In this document: in pieces, positions 52,092-60,448 of the stretch
Numbering within the stretch: position 1 is the first letter of the stretch
Layout of the letters: every line of letters starts with the position of its first letter
DNA from: Catenulispora sp. GP43
GTDB taxonomy: Bacteria > Actinomycetota > Actinomycetes > Streptomycetales > Catenulisporaceae
Assembly: GCF_041260665.1 (NCBI RefSeq)
Contig: NZ_JBGCCT010000004.1
Coordinates: 248,001-312,000 of the forward strand
Length of the DNA stretch: 64,000 bases
Reading direction: 5' to 3'
The notes under the pieces: generated by a model
What the model was told of the DNA's origin: nothing
Seen by the model: the letters and a program-made list of their open reading frames with translations, nothing else
Database searches by the model: none
Made by a program: the position numbers and the translations under genes

Positions 52092-52305
52092 GCTGCTCCT
52101 CGATGCCGTTCTTGTGCTGCGCCAACCACTCCGGCGTGACACCCAGCCGACGCTCCCGCTCGGCAGAGCGACTGAACCGCTGCCGCCAAGCCGCCTCCGC
52201 GAGAACCTTGTCCGTCCAGTTGGACAGGTTCATCCCGGCGGCCGCGGCCGCGGCCCGGGAAGCCGCTATGGTCTCCGCCTTCACGCTGACGTCAAGCTTC
52301 GGCAT
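52078..52305 (-). CDS. Cognate antitoxin, ribbon-helix-helix/MazE-like
   Basis: 75 residues from the ATG at 52305. The strand PKLDVSVKAET is followed by helices SRAAAAAAGMNLSNWTDKVL and AEAAWRQRF, a ribbon-helix-helix DNA-binding pattern; the charged C-terminus (GVTPEWLAQHKNGIEEQ) should wrap the toxin. It precedes and overlaps the toxin gene, the normal order for autoregulated pairs. Confidence 0.8.
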   Translation of the reverse strand: MPKLDVSVKAETIAASRAAAAAAGMNLSNWTDKVLAEAAWRQRFSRSAERERRLGVTPEWLAQHKNGIEEQRAAG

Positions 52306-52398
52306 GGTACGGAGAATACCATGAGAAATGGTACGAGACGCGGATCCGCAACGCCTCGACCGCGCCGCCGAGGCGCTGACGTGCCGCCACAAAGCACG

Positions 52399-52438
52399 CG
52401 CCGCCCGCGCGCCGTCCGAAGACGGCGCGCGGGCGGCG
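52399..52438 (-). terminator. arc terminator: 18-bp stem with UUCG loop
   Basis: A perfect 18-bp GC stem CGCCGCCCGCGCGCCGTC with its complement. On the arc transcript the loop reads UUCG, an extra-stable tetraloop, followed by CGTGCTTTG. It lies 25 bp after the arc stop and insulates the toxin-antitoxin pair. Confidence 0.9.
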
Positions 52439-52462
52439 GAGGCGGCCTTTGCCCAGTCGGTC

Positions 52463-54247
52463 CTACAGGTACTGGCCGGTGCTGGCGATCGTGTCGATCG
52501 ACCGGCCGGTGTCGCCTCCGCGCTTGCCGGTGACCAGGGTGCGGATGAAGACGATGCGCTCGCCCTTCTTGCCGGAGATGCGGGCCCAGTCGTCGGGGTT
52601 GGTGGTGTTCGGCAGGTCCTCGTTCTCCTTGAACTCGTCGACGCAGGCGCCGAGCAGGTGGGAGACGCGCAGACCCTTCTGCTTGTGGTCCAGGAAGTCC
52701 TTGATCGCGGTCTTCTTCGCGCGGTCGACGATGTTCTGGATCATCGCGCCGGAGTTGAAGTCGCGGAAGTACATGACTTCCTTGTCGCCGTTGGCGTAGG
52801 TGACCTCCAGGAACCGGTTCTCGTCGATCTCGCTGTACATGCGCTCGACCGTGGCCTGGATCATCGCCGACACCGTGGCCTGCCGGTCACCGCTGTGCTC
52901 GGCCAGGTCCTCGGCGTGCAGGGGCAGTTCGGGGGTGACGTACTTGCTGAAGATGTCCTTGGCCGCCTCGGCGTCCGGACGCTCGATCTTGATCTTCACG
53001 TCCAGCCGGCCCGGGCGCAGGATCGCCGGGTCGATCATGTCCTCGCGGTTGGAGGCGCCGATGACGATGACGTTCTCCAGGCCCTCGACGCCGTCGATCT
53101 CCGAGAGCAGCTGCGGGACGATCGTGTTCTCCACGTCCGAGCTGATGCCGCTGCCGCGGGTGCGGAACAGCGAGTCCATCTCGTCGAAGAACACGATGAC
53201 CGGGGCACCCTCGCTGGCCTTCTCGCGCGCCCGCTGGAAGACCAGGCGGATGTGCCGCTCGGTCTCGCCGACGTACTTGTTCAGCAGCTCAGGGCCCTTG
53301 ATGTTCAGGAAGTAGCTCTTCACGTTGCCCGAGCCGGTCACTTCCGCGACCTTCTTGGCCAGCGAGTTGGCCACCGCCTTGGCGATCAGGGTCTTGCCGC
53401 AGCCGGGAGGCCCGTACAGCAGCACGCCCTTGGGCGGCCGCAGCTGGTGCTCCTTGAACAGGTCAGGGTGCAGATACGGGAGCTCGACGGCGTCGCGGAT
53501 CAGCTCGATCTGGCCGTCCAGGCCGCCGATCTCCAGGTAGGAGATGTCCGGGACCTCCTCCAGCACGAGGTCTTCGACCTCGGACTTGGGGATGACCTCG
53601 TACACGTAGCCGCTGCGCGGCTCCATCAGCAGCGCGTCGCCCGGGCGCAGCTTGACGCCGGACTCCAGCAGCGGCTGGCCGAGGCGCACCACGTGCTCCT
53701 CGTCGGTCCGGCCGGTGACCAGGGCGCGGGTGCCGTCCTCGAGGATCTCCTTGAGGCTGACGATCTCGCCCACGCTCTCGAAGCCGAACGCCGCGACCAC
53801 GTTGAGCGCCTCGTTCAGCATCACCTCCTGGCCGGGGCGCAGGGAGCCGGGCTCGATGGACGGGCTCACCGACACCCGCATCTTGCGGCCGCCGGTGAAG
53901 ATGTCGGCATTGCCCTCGCCGGCGTCCTCCAGGAACACGCCGAAACCGCTCGGCGGCTGCGCGAGACGGTCGATCTCCTCCTTCAACGCCACGATCTGGT
54001 CGCGCGCTTCCCGCAGCGTCGCCACCAGCCGTTCGTTCTGGCTCGTGAGCCCGGCCACAGTGGCCTGCAACTCGTTGATCCGCTCCTCCACGGCCCGGCC
54101 GCCCCGTGGGGCGTCCGCGGCGTCGCGGAGCCTGCGCCGCAGGACGGCGATCTCCTGCTCCAGGTACGTGACCTGGGCAGCGAGGTCGTCCGACCCGCGC
54201 GCCGAGCGGCCGGCGCCCTCGCGGATGTCGTCGTCGTGTGCTGGCAC
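52463..54247 (-). CDS. arc: Proteasome-associated AAA ATPase Arc/Mpa
   Basis: 594 residues from a GTG with a strong GGAGG 8 nt upstream; the frame is open further upstream without homology. The N-terminal coiled coil (about 20-95) binds Pup. Two OB domains follow. The AAA domain has Walker A GPPGCGKT at 279-286 and Walker B FFDEMD at 353-358, with arginine finger region [17 protein letters not shown]. The C-terminus is GQYL, the motif that docks into the proteasome alpha ring. It unfolds pupylated substrates into PrcAB. Confidence 0.96.
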   Translation of the reverse strand: MPAHDDDIREGAGRSARGSDDLAAQVTYLEQEIAVLRRRLRDAADAPRGGRAVEERINELQATVAGLTSQNERLVATLREARDQIVALKEEIDRLAQPPSGFGVFLEDAGEGNADIFTGGRKMRVSVSPSIEPGSLRPGQEVMLNEALNVVAAFGFESVGEIVSLKEILEDGTRALVTGRTDEEHVVRLGQPLLESGVKLRPGDALLMEPRSGYVYEVIPKSEVEDLVLEEVPDISYLEIGGLDGQIELIRDAVELPYLHPDLFKEHQLRPPKGVLLYGPPGCGKTLIAKAVANSLAKKVAEVTGSGNVKSYFLNIKGPELLNKYVGETERHIRLVFQRAREKASEGAPVIVFFDEMDSLFRTRGSGISSDVENTIVPQLLSEIDGVEGLENVIVIGASNREDMIDPAILRPGRLDVKIKIERPDAEAAKDIFSKYVTPELPLHAEDLAEHSGDRQATVSAMIQATVERMYSEIDENRFLEVTYANGDKEVMYFRDFNSGAMIQNIVDRAKKTAIKDFLDHKQKGLRVSHLLGACVDEFKENEDLPNTTNPDDWARISGKKGERIVFIRTLVTGKRGGDTGRSIDTIASTGQYL

Positions 54248-54576
54248 GGTCCTCACCTCCCGCCGGAAGCTGCGATGCTCAAGAACTTCCTTGCTGCTGT
54301 CCTGCCTAGCGGAAGCGTTCTTGAAACCGCTGAATGTTGTGCAGTTGCGACCGAGGCCGGGAGCGGCATCCCCCGCGGGTCCGGAACTCGGGTGCTCTTC
54401 GTTCGAACAACAAGGCCTGTCGTCATGACGATTCCCCCTCACTCGGCCGGTTATGTGGCGCCGGCCCGGAGTTGTGATCCCGATCCTTGCCCACCGGTGG
54501 TGCTTTGTCGAGGACAATCGATCAACGACTGAGCCCGCCGGATGGTTCGCCGTCACGGCTTGGTAGCGTCTCGAAT
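54248..54576. promoter_or_regulatory. Divergent control region between arc and ferredoxin
   Basis: 329 bp with no supported gene. It holds an inverted repeat CAAGAACTTCC (54280-54290) / GGAAGCGTTCTTG (54311-54323) in the arc leader, about 33 bp upstream of the start codon, which could form a stem or bind a regulator. The rest shows no clear motif. Confidence 0.5.
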
Positions 54577-54879
54577 ATGACCGTCACCACTGACACGGAT
54601 GCGCTCGAGGTATGGATCGATCACGATCTGTGCACCGGTGACGGCATCTGCGCGCAGTATGCGCCGGACGTGTTCGAACTCGACATCGACGGCGTCGCCT
54701 ACGTGAAGGACGGCGCCGACGCCGAACTGCGCACCGGCGCCGAGGCCCGGGTCCCGGTCCCGGCGGATCTGGTGCTGGCCGTCATCGACTCGGCCAAGGA
54801 GTGCCCCGGCGAGTGCATCCACGTCCGGCGGGCGGCCGATGGGGTGGTCGTGGCCGGTCCGGACGCCGACGGGGCGTGA
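54577..54879 (+). CDS. Ferredoxin, [3Fe-4S]-type
   Basis: 100 residues from the ATG at 54577; 90 bp of open frame upstream lacks homology. The cluster ligands are Cys19 and Cys25 (CTGDGIC) and Cys76 in ECPGEC; Cys80 is an additional cysteine. The spacing is that of short-chain 3Fe-4S ferredoxins that often feed cytochromes P450. No P450 is in the window. Divergent from arc, as in several actinobacteria. Confidence 0.85.
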   Translation: MTVTTDTDALEVWIDHDLCTGDGICAQYAPDVFELDIDGVAYVKDGADAELRTGAEARVPVPADLVLAVIDSAKECPGECIHVRRAADGVVVAGPDADGA

Positions 54880-54996
54880 CAAGAGCGAGCCGGACGGCGG
54901 GAGACGGGTTCCGCCCCAGCTCGGCACCTGTCTCCATCGCCGTCGTCCCCGTGGCCCGCTAACCCAGACGTCTCACCGGCCGTCCAGGTTGCCGTC

Positions 54997-56289
54997 TCAG
55001 GAAAAATTTCGCTCTACCGGGTGACCGCCCAGGTCATAACGCTGCGCCAGGACCGGCAGCAGCCGCGCCGGACCGCCGACCGGGTGCAGCCTCTCGGGGG
55101 CATCTGTGTGGATCGGGACCACGGTCCGCGGCGCCACCCGGTGCACCAGGGTGTGCAGGTCGTCGGCGGTGGCGTGGCCGAAGGAGCCGATCCGGCGCAG
55201 CGGGATGCCCAGCGCGTCCAGCCACTCCGTGAACAGCGACCAGCGGGACTCGAACGGCCCCAGCGGCTCGCCGTTGGCGTGCAGCCAGACGGTCCGCTCC
55301 CCCACCGGCAGGTCCGCCAGGTTCGGGATGCCGCGCAGGTCGCGCAGGTCGGGCTGGTAGACGAAGGCTCCGGGATCGGCCTTGACCTCCTCCAGCCCCA
55401 CCTCGGAGTAGGCCACCACGCCCTCGACGTCCAGCGCCCTCAGGAACGCCGCGACCGGGTCGCCCCACAGGATCCGCCGTCCGGCGGCACCGGCCACCTC
55501 GATGAACTCCGCGACCCGCTCCAGGTCGCGCGGGTACATCGCGAGCAGCACCAGGTCCCCGCGGGCCTCCTCCAGCACCGCGGCGAAGTCCCGCACCACG
55601 TCGTCCTCGGTGCGGACCGGGCCGGGGAACACCGGCAGCCCCAGGGCCGTACCCTCTGTGACGAACATCTCACAGCCCGCGGCGCGCTCGGCCAGCCGCC
55701 AGGCCCGCTCCGGCGCGCGGCCGTGGAAGCGGATGTCGCCGGTGAAGGCCAGGACGCCGTCGGAGGTGGTGACCAGGTACCCGCTGGCGCCGGGCACGTC
55801 GTGGTCGACGGTGATCCGCTCGACGGTCAGCGGCCCGAAGGCCACCGGCGTCTCGGCAGCCAGCGGCCGCCAGTCCGGGTCGCCGCCGGGCAGGCCGTCG
55901 CCGGCGGCGGCCAGCGCGCGCATCACCGCGACGGTCTCCGGGGCGGCGTGAACCTCAATTCCGGGCCTGAGGGTTCCGACCAGACCGCAGTGGTCGATGT
56001 GGGCGTGGCTGACGAACACCGCCGTGGCCGGGCCGTCCTCGCCGAGCGGGTCCCCCGGTTCGACCATCGCCGGGTCGTAGACCCCGGGCAGCCGCGGCGC
56101 CGCGCCGACCCGCAGCCGGTCGGCGAGGTAGCGGTGCGGCCGGGGCACGACCGGCGGCCGGAACAGGTCGGTGCCGCGGGGGATGTCGAGCCCGAAATCG
56201 AGCAGGACCCGGTGGTCCCCCTCGGTGATCAGGATCTTGCTGGAGCCGATGACGCCGACCCCGCCCCAGAACTCGACGGTTGTTGCCAT
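54997..56289 (-). CDS. MBL-fold metallo-hydrolase with beta-CASP-like features
   Basis: 430 residues. Zinc motif HAHIDH is at 95-100, Asp in FTGDIRFHG, and a late IGSFGHATADDLH plus VVPIHTD resembling the C-terminal His motifs of RNase J-type beta-CASP nucleases. The start VEFWGGVGVIGSSKIL is typical of a metallo-beta-lactamase strand. It could cleave a phosphodiester; nuclease activity is inferred. It is the last gene of the ABC/HAD/MBL operon, 19 bp after the HAD gene. Confidence 0.8.
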   Translation of the reverse strand: MATTVEFWGGVGVIGSSKILITEGDHRVLLDFGLDIPRGTDLFRPPVVPRPHRYLADRLRVGAAPRLPGVYDPAMVEPGDPLGEDGPATAVFVSHAHIDHCGLVGTLRPGIEVHAAPETVAVMRALAAAGDGLPGGDPDWRPLAAETPVAFGPLTVERITVDHDVPGASGYLVTTSDGVLAFTGDIRFHGRAPERAWRLAERAAGCEMFVTEGTALGLPVFPGPVRTEDDVVRDFAAVLEEARGDLVLLAMYPRDLERVAEFIEVAGAAGRRILWGDPVAAFLRALDVEGVVAYSEVGLEEVKADPGAFVYQPDLRDLRGIPNLADLPVGERTVWLHANGEPLGPFESRWSLFTEWLDALGIPLRRIGSFGHATADDLHTLVHRVAPRTVVPIHTDAPERLHPVGGPARLLPVLAQRYDLGGHPVERNFS

Positions 56290-56308
56290 GGAGATGTGTG
56301 TTCTCTTC

Positions 56309-57058
56309 CTATGAATTGTGCGCGCCGGCCCAGGAGAAGATCCCGGGCAGGATGTCCTCGACCACCGCGGCGCTCAGCGTCGCGGGGCCGTCGGCGCGGC
56401 CGAACCGGTCGATGTAGCCGGCGCACGCGCCGACCGCCATCGCGGGCTCGATCTCGTTGAAGTAGTGGTCGCCGAGCGAGAAGAGCTCGCCGGCCGGCCG
56501 GTCGGCCAGCGACGCCGCGATCCACCGCCGCAGTCCCTCGGGTTTGTTCGCTCCGGAGACGACCTCCTCGAACAGGGCGGTCACCCCGAGCCGGGCCAGC
56601 AGCGGCGCCAGCCCTCCGGCCGGGCTGTTGGTGGCCAGGACGATCCGCACCCGGCCGCGCAGCTTCTCGAACGCCTCGACCAGCGCCGGCACCGCCGTGA
56701 CCCGGCACGCCGCGGTCAGCATGTACTGCCGGCTGGCCAGGAAGGCCGAGTCGAGGGCCGCCGGACCGACGCCGGACAGCGCCGCCAGGCCGGCCGCCGC
56801 GCCCCAGGCGTCCACCGAGGAGCGCAGCACGGCGGCCGCGGCCTCGTCGGCGACCCGGTCCGCGGCGGCCATCCCGTGCTCGAGATAGGCCTCGAACAGG
56901 TCCAGGAACCGCCCGCGCCACTCGTTCGGCAGGCTGCCGGCCGCGTGCTCGGCGTAGAAGCGCACCGGGCCGTCGTCGCGGTAGACGGTCCCGTCGAAGT
57001 CCACGACCAGGATCGGCCGGCGGTCCGGCCTCCCCGTCTCCATCCCCGGCTCAGCCAC
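56309..57058 (-). CDS. HAD-superfamily phosphatase
   Basis: 249 residues from a GTG overlapping the permease stop by 8 bp. The motif I is VVDFDGTVYRDD (Asp20 nucleophile, Asp22), motif II ATNSPAGG, and motif III/IV region GANKPEG with SLGDHYFNEIEPAMAVGA. A helical cap of ~100 residues is inserted after motif I. It should dephosphorylate a small substrate; coupling to the transporter suggests the imported compound or its product. Confidence 0.85.
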   Translation of the reverse strand: MAEPGMETGRPDRRPILVVDFDGTVYRDDGPVRFYAEHAAGSLPNEWRGRFLDLFEAYLEHGMAAADRVADEAAAAVLRSSVDAWGAAAGLAALSGVGPAALDSAFLASRQYMLTAACRVTAVPALVEAFEKLRGRVRIVLATNSPAGGLAPLLARLGVTALFEEVVSGANKPEGLRRWIAASLADRPAGELFSLGDHYFNEIEPAMAVGACAGYIDRFGRADGPATLSAAVVEDILPGIFSWAGAHNS

Positions 57059-57923
57059 GGACGCCTCCGGCCGCCGACAGCGCGCCGCGGATGAACTGCC
57101 GCTGCAACAGCAGGAAGAACACCATGACCGGCAGCGTGGTGAAGGTGACCGCGGCGGCCAGGCCCGGGAAGTCGGTGCCCTCGGCGTTGGCGAAGGTGGA
57201 CAGCCCGACCTCGACCGGCTGCACCGTGTTCGAGGAGTCCATGCTGGAGTTCGTCATGATCACCGGCCACAGGAACGAGTTCCAGGAGCCCAGGAACACG
57301 TTGATGGCCACGATGATCAGCGCCGGGCGCACCATCGGCACGCCGATCGAGCGCAGGAAGCGCAGCCGCGAGGCGCCGTCCAGCGCCGCGGCGTCCAGGA
57401 TCTCGGCGGGCATGGTCAGGAAGAACTGCCGGACCAGGAAGATCCCGAAGACGCTGGCGCCCCACGGGATGATCTGGATCCAGTAGGTGTTCAGCAGGTG
57501 CAGGTCGTTGGCCAGCACGTAGTCCGGAATGATCAGCACCGTGCCGGGCATCATCAGCACGGACAGGACCACCAGGGTCAGCACCTTGCGGCCCGGGAAG
57601 CGCAGCACGCCGAAGGCGAAGCCGGCCAGCAGCGAGGTGACCAGGCACAGGACCACGGTGCACGAGGCGATCAGGATCGTGTTCCCGAACAGGCGCACCC
57701 ACGGCGCGGAGTGCCAGGCCCGGGACCAGTTCGACCAGTCCCAGTGCGGCACCAGCACCGGCGGGAAGTTGCTGAACTCACCGGGGTGGCCCAGCGAGAT
57801 GACCACCGTCCAGTAGAACGGGAAGACGAAGGCCAGACCGATCGCGACGGCGAGCGCGCGCCGGGCGTAACGCCCGGCGCGGCTCGACCCCGCCATGCCG
57901 CGGGATGCCGTGTTCTTGCTCAC
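57051..57923 (-). CDS. ABC sugar/glycerophosphate-type permease (MalG/UgpE family)
   Basis: 290 residues from a GTG sharing GTGA with the binding-protein stop. Six membrane helices. The ATPase-contact EAA loop is ILDAAALDGASRLRFLRSIG followed by VPMVRPAL. No ATPase gene is in the operon, so a shared MsiK-type ATPase is expected. Confidence 0.9.
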   Translation of the reverse strand: MSKNTASRGMAGSSRAGRYARRALAVAIGLAFVFPFYWTVVISLGHPGEFSNFPPVLVPHWDWSNWSRAWHSAPWVRLFGNTILIASCTVVLCLVTSLLAGFAFGVLRFPGRKVLTLVVLSVLMMPGTVLIIPDYVLANDLHLLNTYWIQIIPWGASVFGIFLVRQFFLTMPAEILDAAALDGASRLRFLRSIGVPMVRPALIIVAINVFLGSWNSFLWPVIMTNSSMDSSNTVQPVEVGLSTFANAEGTDFPGLAAAVTFTTLPVMVFFLLLQRQFIRGALSAAGGVRG

Positions 57924-59263
57924 CCCTGCGCCTTCGCGGCGGTGCAGGCGGACTGCGCGGTGTTCAGCGCGTCAGAGGGCTGCTTGCCGTTCTCCAGCAC
58001 CTCCTGGATCGCGGTGGCCTCATAGCCCTGGCACTTGAAGATCCAGTCGAAGCCGGGCAGCGTGAAGGCGGTGTCGAGCTCGGAGACCGCGGCCGTGACG
58101 TACGGGTTCTTGGCCACGAAGGACTGCATCACCGGGTCGCTCAGGGCCTGGCTGGTCACCGGCAGGTAGCCGGAGGTGGCCGACCACCCGGCCTGCTCGG
58201 CGGGGCTGTCGATGAACTTCAGGAAGGCCCAGGCGGCGGCCTTCTGGTCGGCGCTGGCGCCGGTGAACATCACGATGTTGGTGCCGGTCAGCTCGTTGAC
58301 CGCGCCGGCCGGGCCCGAGGGCAGGGCGGTGATGCCGAGCTTGAACTTGCCGGCGACTGTCTTGTTCTCGAAGCCGTAGCCGGCCGCCGAGGAGATGTCG
58401 AACGCGCCCTTCTGGGCGCCCAGCGCGGTCTCGCCGGGGTAGTTCTTGCCGGTGGCCAGGGCGTTGGCGTTCTTCAGGTCCTGCATGTACTGCAGGGCCT
58501 TGACGGCACCGGGGTCGCTCAGGTGCGGGGTGCCGTCGGCGTCGTAGAGCTTGGCACCGTTGGCCTCGGACAGGATCTCGAACCACTGGGTGCCGTAGGC
58601 GGCGCCGGTGGCCGAGCCGGGGTCGATGGTGGAGCCGGTGACGCCGTCCTTGGAGACCGCCTTCATGACGTTGGCGTAGTCGTCCCAGGTCTTCGGGTCG
58701 GTCTGGCCGTCCTTGGCGAGCATGTCGGAGTTCTCGAACAGGACCAGCACGCTCTTGTTGAACGGCCACATCCAGGTCTTGCCGTCCGGCAGCTTCATGT
58801 CGGTCTGGATGCCCTTGTAGAACGTGGACATCTCGGCCGGGGTGTCGGTGCCGGCCAGGTCGCTGATCGGGACCAGCTTGCCGGCGGACTGGAAGTAGGA
58901 GGCCCAGCTCTCGTAGGCCTGGCCGATGGTCGGGGCGTTCCCGGCCTGCACCTCGGCCTTCTCCTTGGTGTACATCGTGCCGTAGTCCGGGTCGCCCTGG
59001 AGCTTGACCGTGATGTTCGGGTACTTGGCCTGGAAGTCCGAGACCAGCTTGTCCATCGCCGGCTTCAGGGTGCCGATGGTCATCGCCTCCTCGAAGGTGA
59101 TGGTCACCGGGCCGGTGGGCACCGCGAGCTCGGTGCCGGAGCCGGTGCTCTTGGCGGAGGTGCCGCTGCTGGACTTCGGCGTGGAGGTCCCGCCGCCGGC
59201 ACAGGCGGTGGCGGTCAAGGCGAGGGCGGCCAGGCCGGCGGCCGCGGTTATGCGCTTGCGCAT
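57920..59263 (-). CDS. Extracellular solute-binding lipoprotein (family 1, UgpB-like)
   Basis: 447 residues from the ATG at 59263; upstream open frame is a shadow. Signal peptide with lipobox TATACAGG (Cys21), a Ser/Thr-rich linker, then a family 1 binding fold: VSDFQAKYPNITVKLQG, NAPTIGQAYESWASYFQSAG and PFNKSVLVLFENSDML, with SGYLPVTSQALSDP near the C-terminus. The set recalls glycerol-3-phosphate binder UgpB, but the ligand is not certain. It lies between the two permease genes, which is less usual than first place. Confidence 0.88.
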   Translation of the reverse strand: MRKRITAAAGLAALALTATACAGGGTSTPKSSSGTSAKSTGSGTELAVPTGPVTITFEEAMTIGTLKPAMDKLVSDFQAKYPNITVKLQGDPDYGTMYTKEKAEVQAGNAPTIGQAYESWASYFQSAGKLVPISDLAGTDTPAEMSTFYKGIQTDMKLPDGKTWMWPFNKSVLVLFENSDMLAKDGQTDPKTWDDYANVMKAVSKDGVTGSTIDPGSATGAAYGTQWFEILSEANGAKLYDADGTPHLSDPGAVKALQYMQDLKNANALATGKNYPGETALGAQKGAFDISSAAGYGFENKTVAGKFKLGITALPSGPAGAVNELTGTNIVMFTGASADQKAAAWAFLKFIDSPAEQAGWSATSGYLPVTSQALSDPVMQSFVAKNPYVTAAVSELDTAFTLPGFDWIFKCQGYEATAIQEVLENGKQPSDALNTAQSACTAAKAQG

Positions 59264-59302
59264 GGGTGTTCGGTCTCCCGATTTCGAGGGGTGTGGGTGG
59301 CA

Positions 59303-59340
59303 GTGCGGATCGGACGAGAGCGTGCGGATCAGACGAGGGC
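59303..59340. repeat. Adjacent 19-bp duplication spanning a permease stop
   Basis: Units 59303-59321 and 59322-59340 match at 17 of 19 positions (GTGCGGATC...), with a third partial copy at 59341. The TGA stop of the permease is in the second unit; the downstream copy has CGA instead. Confidence 0.85.
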
Positions 59341-60285
59341 GTGCGACTCGCCGCCGGCCGCGGTGCGGCGCCGGACGAGCGTGAAGAAGATGGTGATGGC
59401 GAACAGGACCACGGCCAGCGCCGCGCCGTAGCCGGTGTCGCTGAAGACGAAGGCCTCCTGGTAGACCAGGTAGCTCAGGGTCGTGGTGGCGTAGGCCGGG
59501 CCGCCGTTGGCCAGCTGGTAGAACTGCGTGAAGGCCTGCAGCGAGGTGATCGCGGTGATGGCGACCACGAACACGGTCACCGGCCTGAGCTGGTGCCAGG
59601 TGACGTGCCAGAACTCCTGCCAGGCCGAGCAGCCGTCCACGCGCGCGGCCTCGGACAGCTCGTTGGACAGCGTGGCCAGGCCGCCGAGGAACACCACGGT
59701 GGTGAAGCCGACCTCGTGCCACAGGCTGTAGATCACCACGGCGGGCATCGCCGAGGACGAGGACTGCAGCCACTGCGAGGTCGGCAGGTGCAGGCTGTGC
59801 AGGACCCAGTCGGCCAGGCCGAACTTGTAGTTGAAGATCCAGGTCCAGATCATCGAGGTGGCGATCACCGGCGTGGCGTGCGGCAGGAAGAGCGCCACCC
59901 GGGTGCCGTTCAGCAGCGCGCCGCCGCGCTGCAGCAGCAGGGCCAGGCCCAGGGAGATCGCGGTCCCGCCGATCACCATCGCGCCGGTGAAGTACAGCGA
60001 GTGCCACAGGCTGCTCAGGAACGTGGGCTGCGTGGCGTCGAACAGCCGCGAGTAGTTGCCCAGGCCCTTGAACTTCGACAGCGCCGGGTTCAGCGCGTTC
60101 CACTTCCACAGGGAGACGTAGAACGTGTACCCGGTCGGGACGATCACGAAGGCCAGGAACACGAGCACGGCCGGGGCCGAGTACGCCCAGCCCCAGCGGG
60201 TCGCGCGGAAGTCGCGGGCGCGCTGTCGGCGGGCCGGGCCGGGCGGTGCGGCGAGGGCCTTGCCGGCCTCGGTCGTTGCGGTCAC
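59329..60285 (-). CDS. ABC sugar/glycerophosphate-type permease (MalF/UgpA family)
   Basis: 318 residues from a GTG. Six membrane helices, the EAA loop in ELSEAARVDGCSAWQEFWHV followed by TWHQLRP, and the typical YNYSRLF-type segment GLGNYSRLF in the first periplasmic loop. First gene of the operon; a strong inverted repeat lies immediately upstream. Confidence 0.9.
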   Translation of the reverse strand: MTATTEAGKALAAPPGPARRQRARDFRATRWGWAYSAPAVLVFLAFVIVPTGYTFYVSLWKWNALNPALSKFKGLGNYSRLFDATQPTFLSSLWHSLYFTGAMVIGGTAISLGLALLLQRGGALLNGTRVALFLPHATPVIATSMIWTWIFNYKFGLADWVLHSLHLPTSQWLQSSSSAMPAVVIYSLWHEVGFTTVVFLGGLATLSNELSEAARVDGCSAWQEFWHVTWHQLRPVTVFVVAITAITSLQAFTQFYQLANGGPAYATTTLSYLVYQEAFVFSDTGYGAALAVVLFAITIFFTLVRRRTAAGGESHALV

Positions 60286-60289
60286 GGCA

Positions 60290-60331
60290 CGAAACTGTCG
60301 CGGGTCCGGATTGCGTTCCCGCGACGTTTCG
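60290..60331. promoter_or_regulatory. Long inverted repeat in front of the ABC operon
   Basis: Arms CGAAAC-t-GTCGCGGG (60290-60304) and CCCGCGAC-GTTTCG (60318-60331) pair over 14 bp with a single bulge and a 13-nt centre. It begins 5 bp upstream of the permease start codon. It may be an operator or a leader hairpin masking the start. A second, weaker repeat (CTACAAG...CTTGTGG) and an AATATAAG -10-like box lie farther upstream. Confidence 0.6.
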
Positions 60332-60448
60332 ATGAACAGATGACTACAAGGCTTCTTATATTCGTGATCTTGTGGTGTCCTGGAATGTTGGCCAGTCCCT
60401 AACCAGGAAGACCGGCCGACCCTCCGCGCCCACGCTGGGCCGGTACGG

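Noticed and set aside
54900-54939. Hairpin GGAGACGGG/CCTGTCTCC as a terminator between ferredoxin and the MBL gene
   Set aside because: The loop is about 20 nt and the stem has a mismatch; too weak to list as a terminator.
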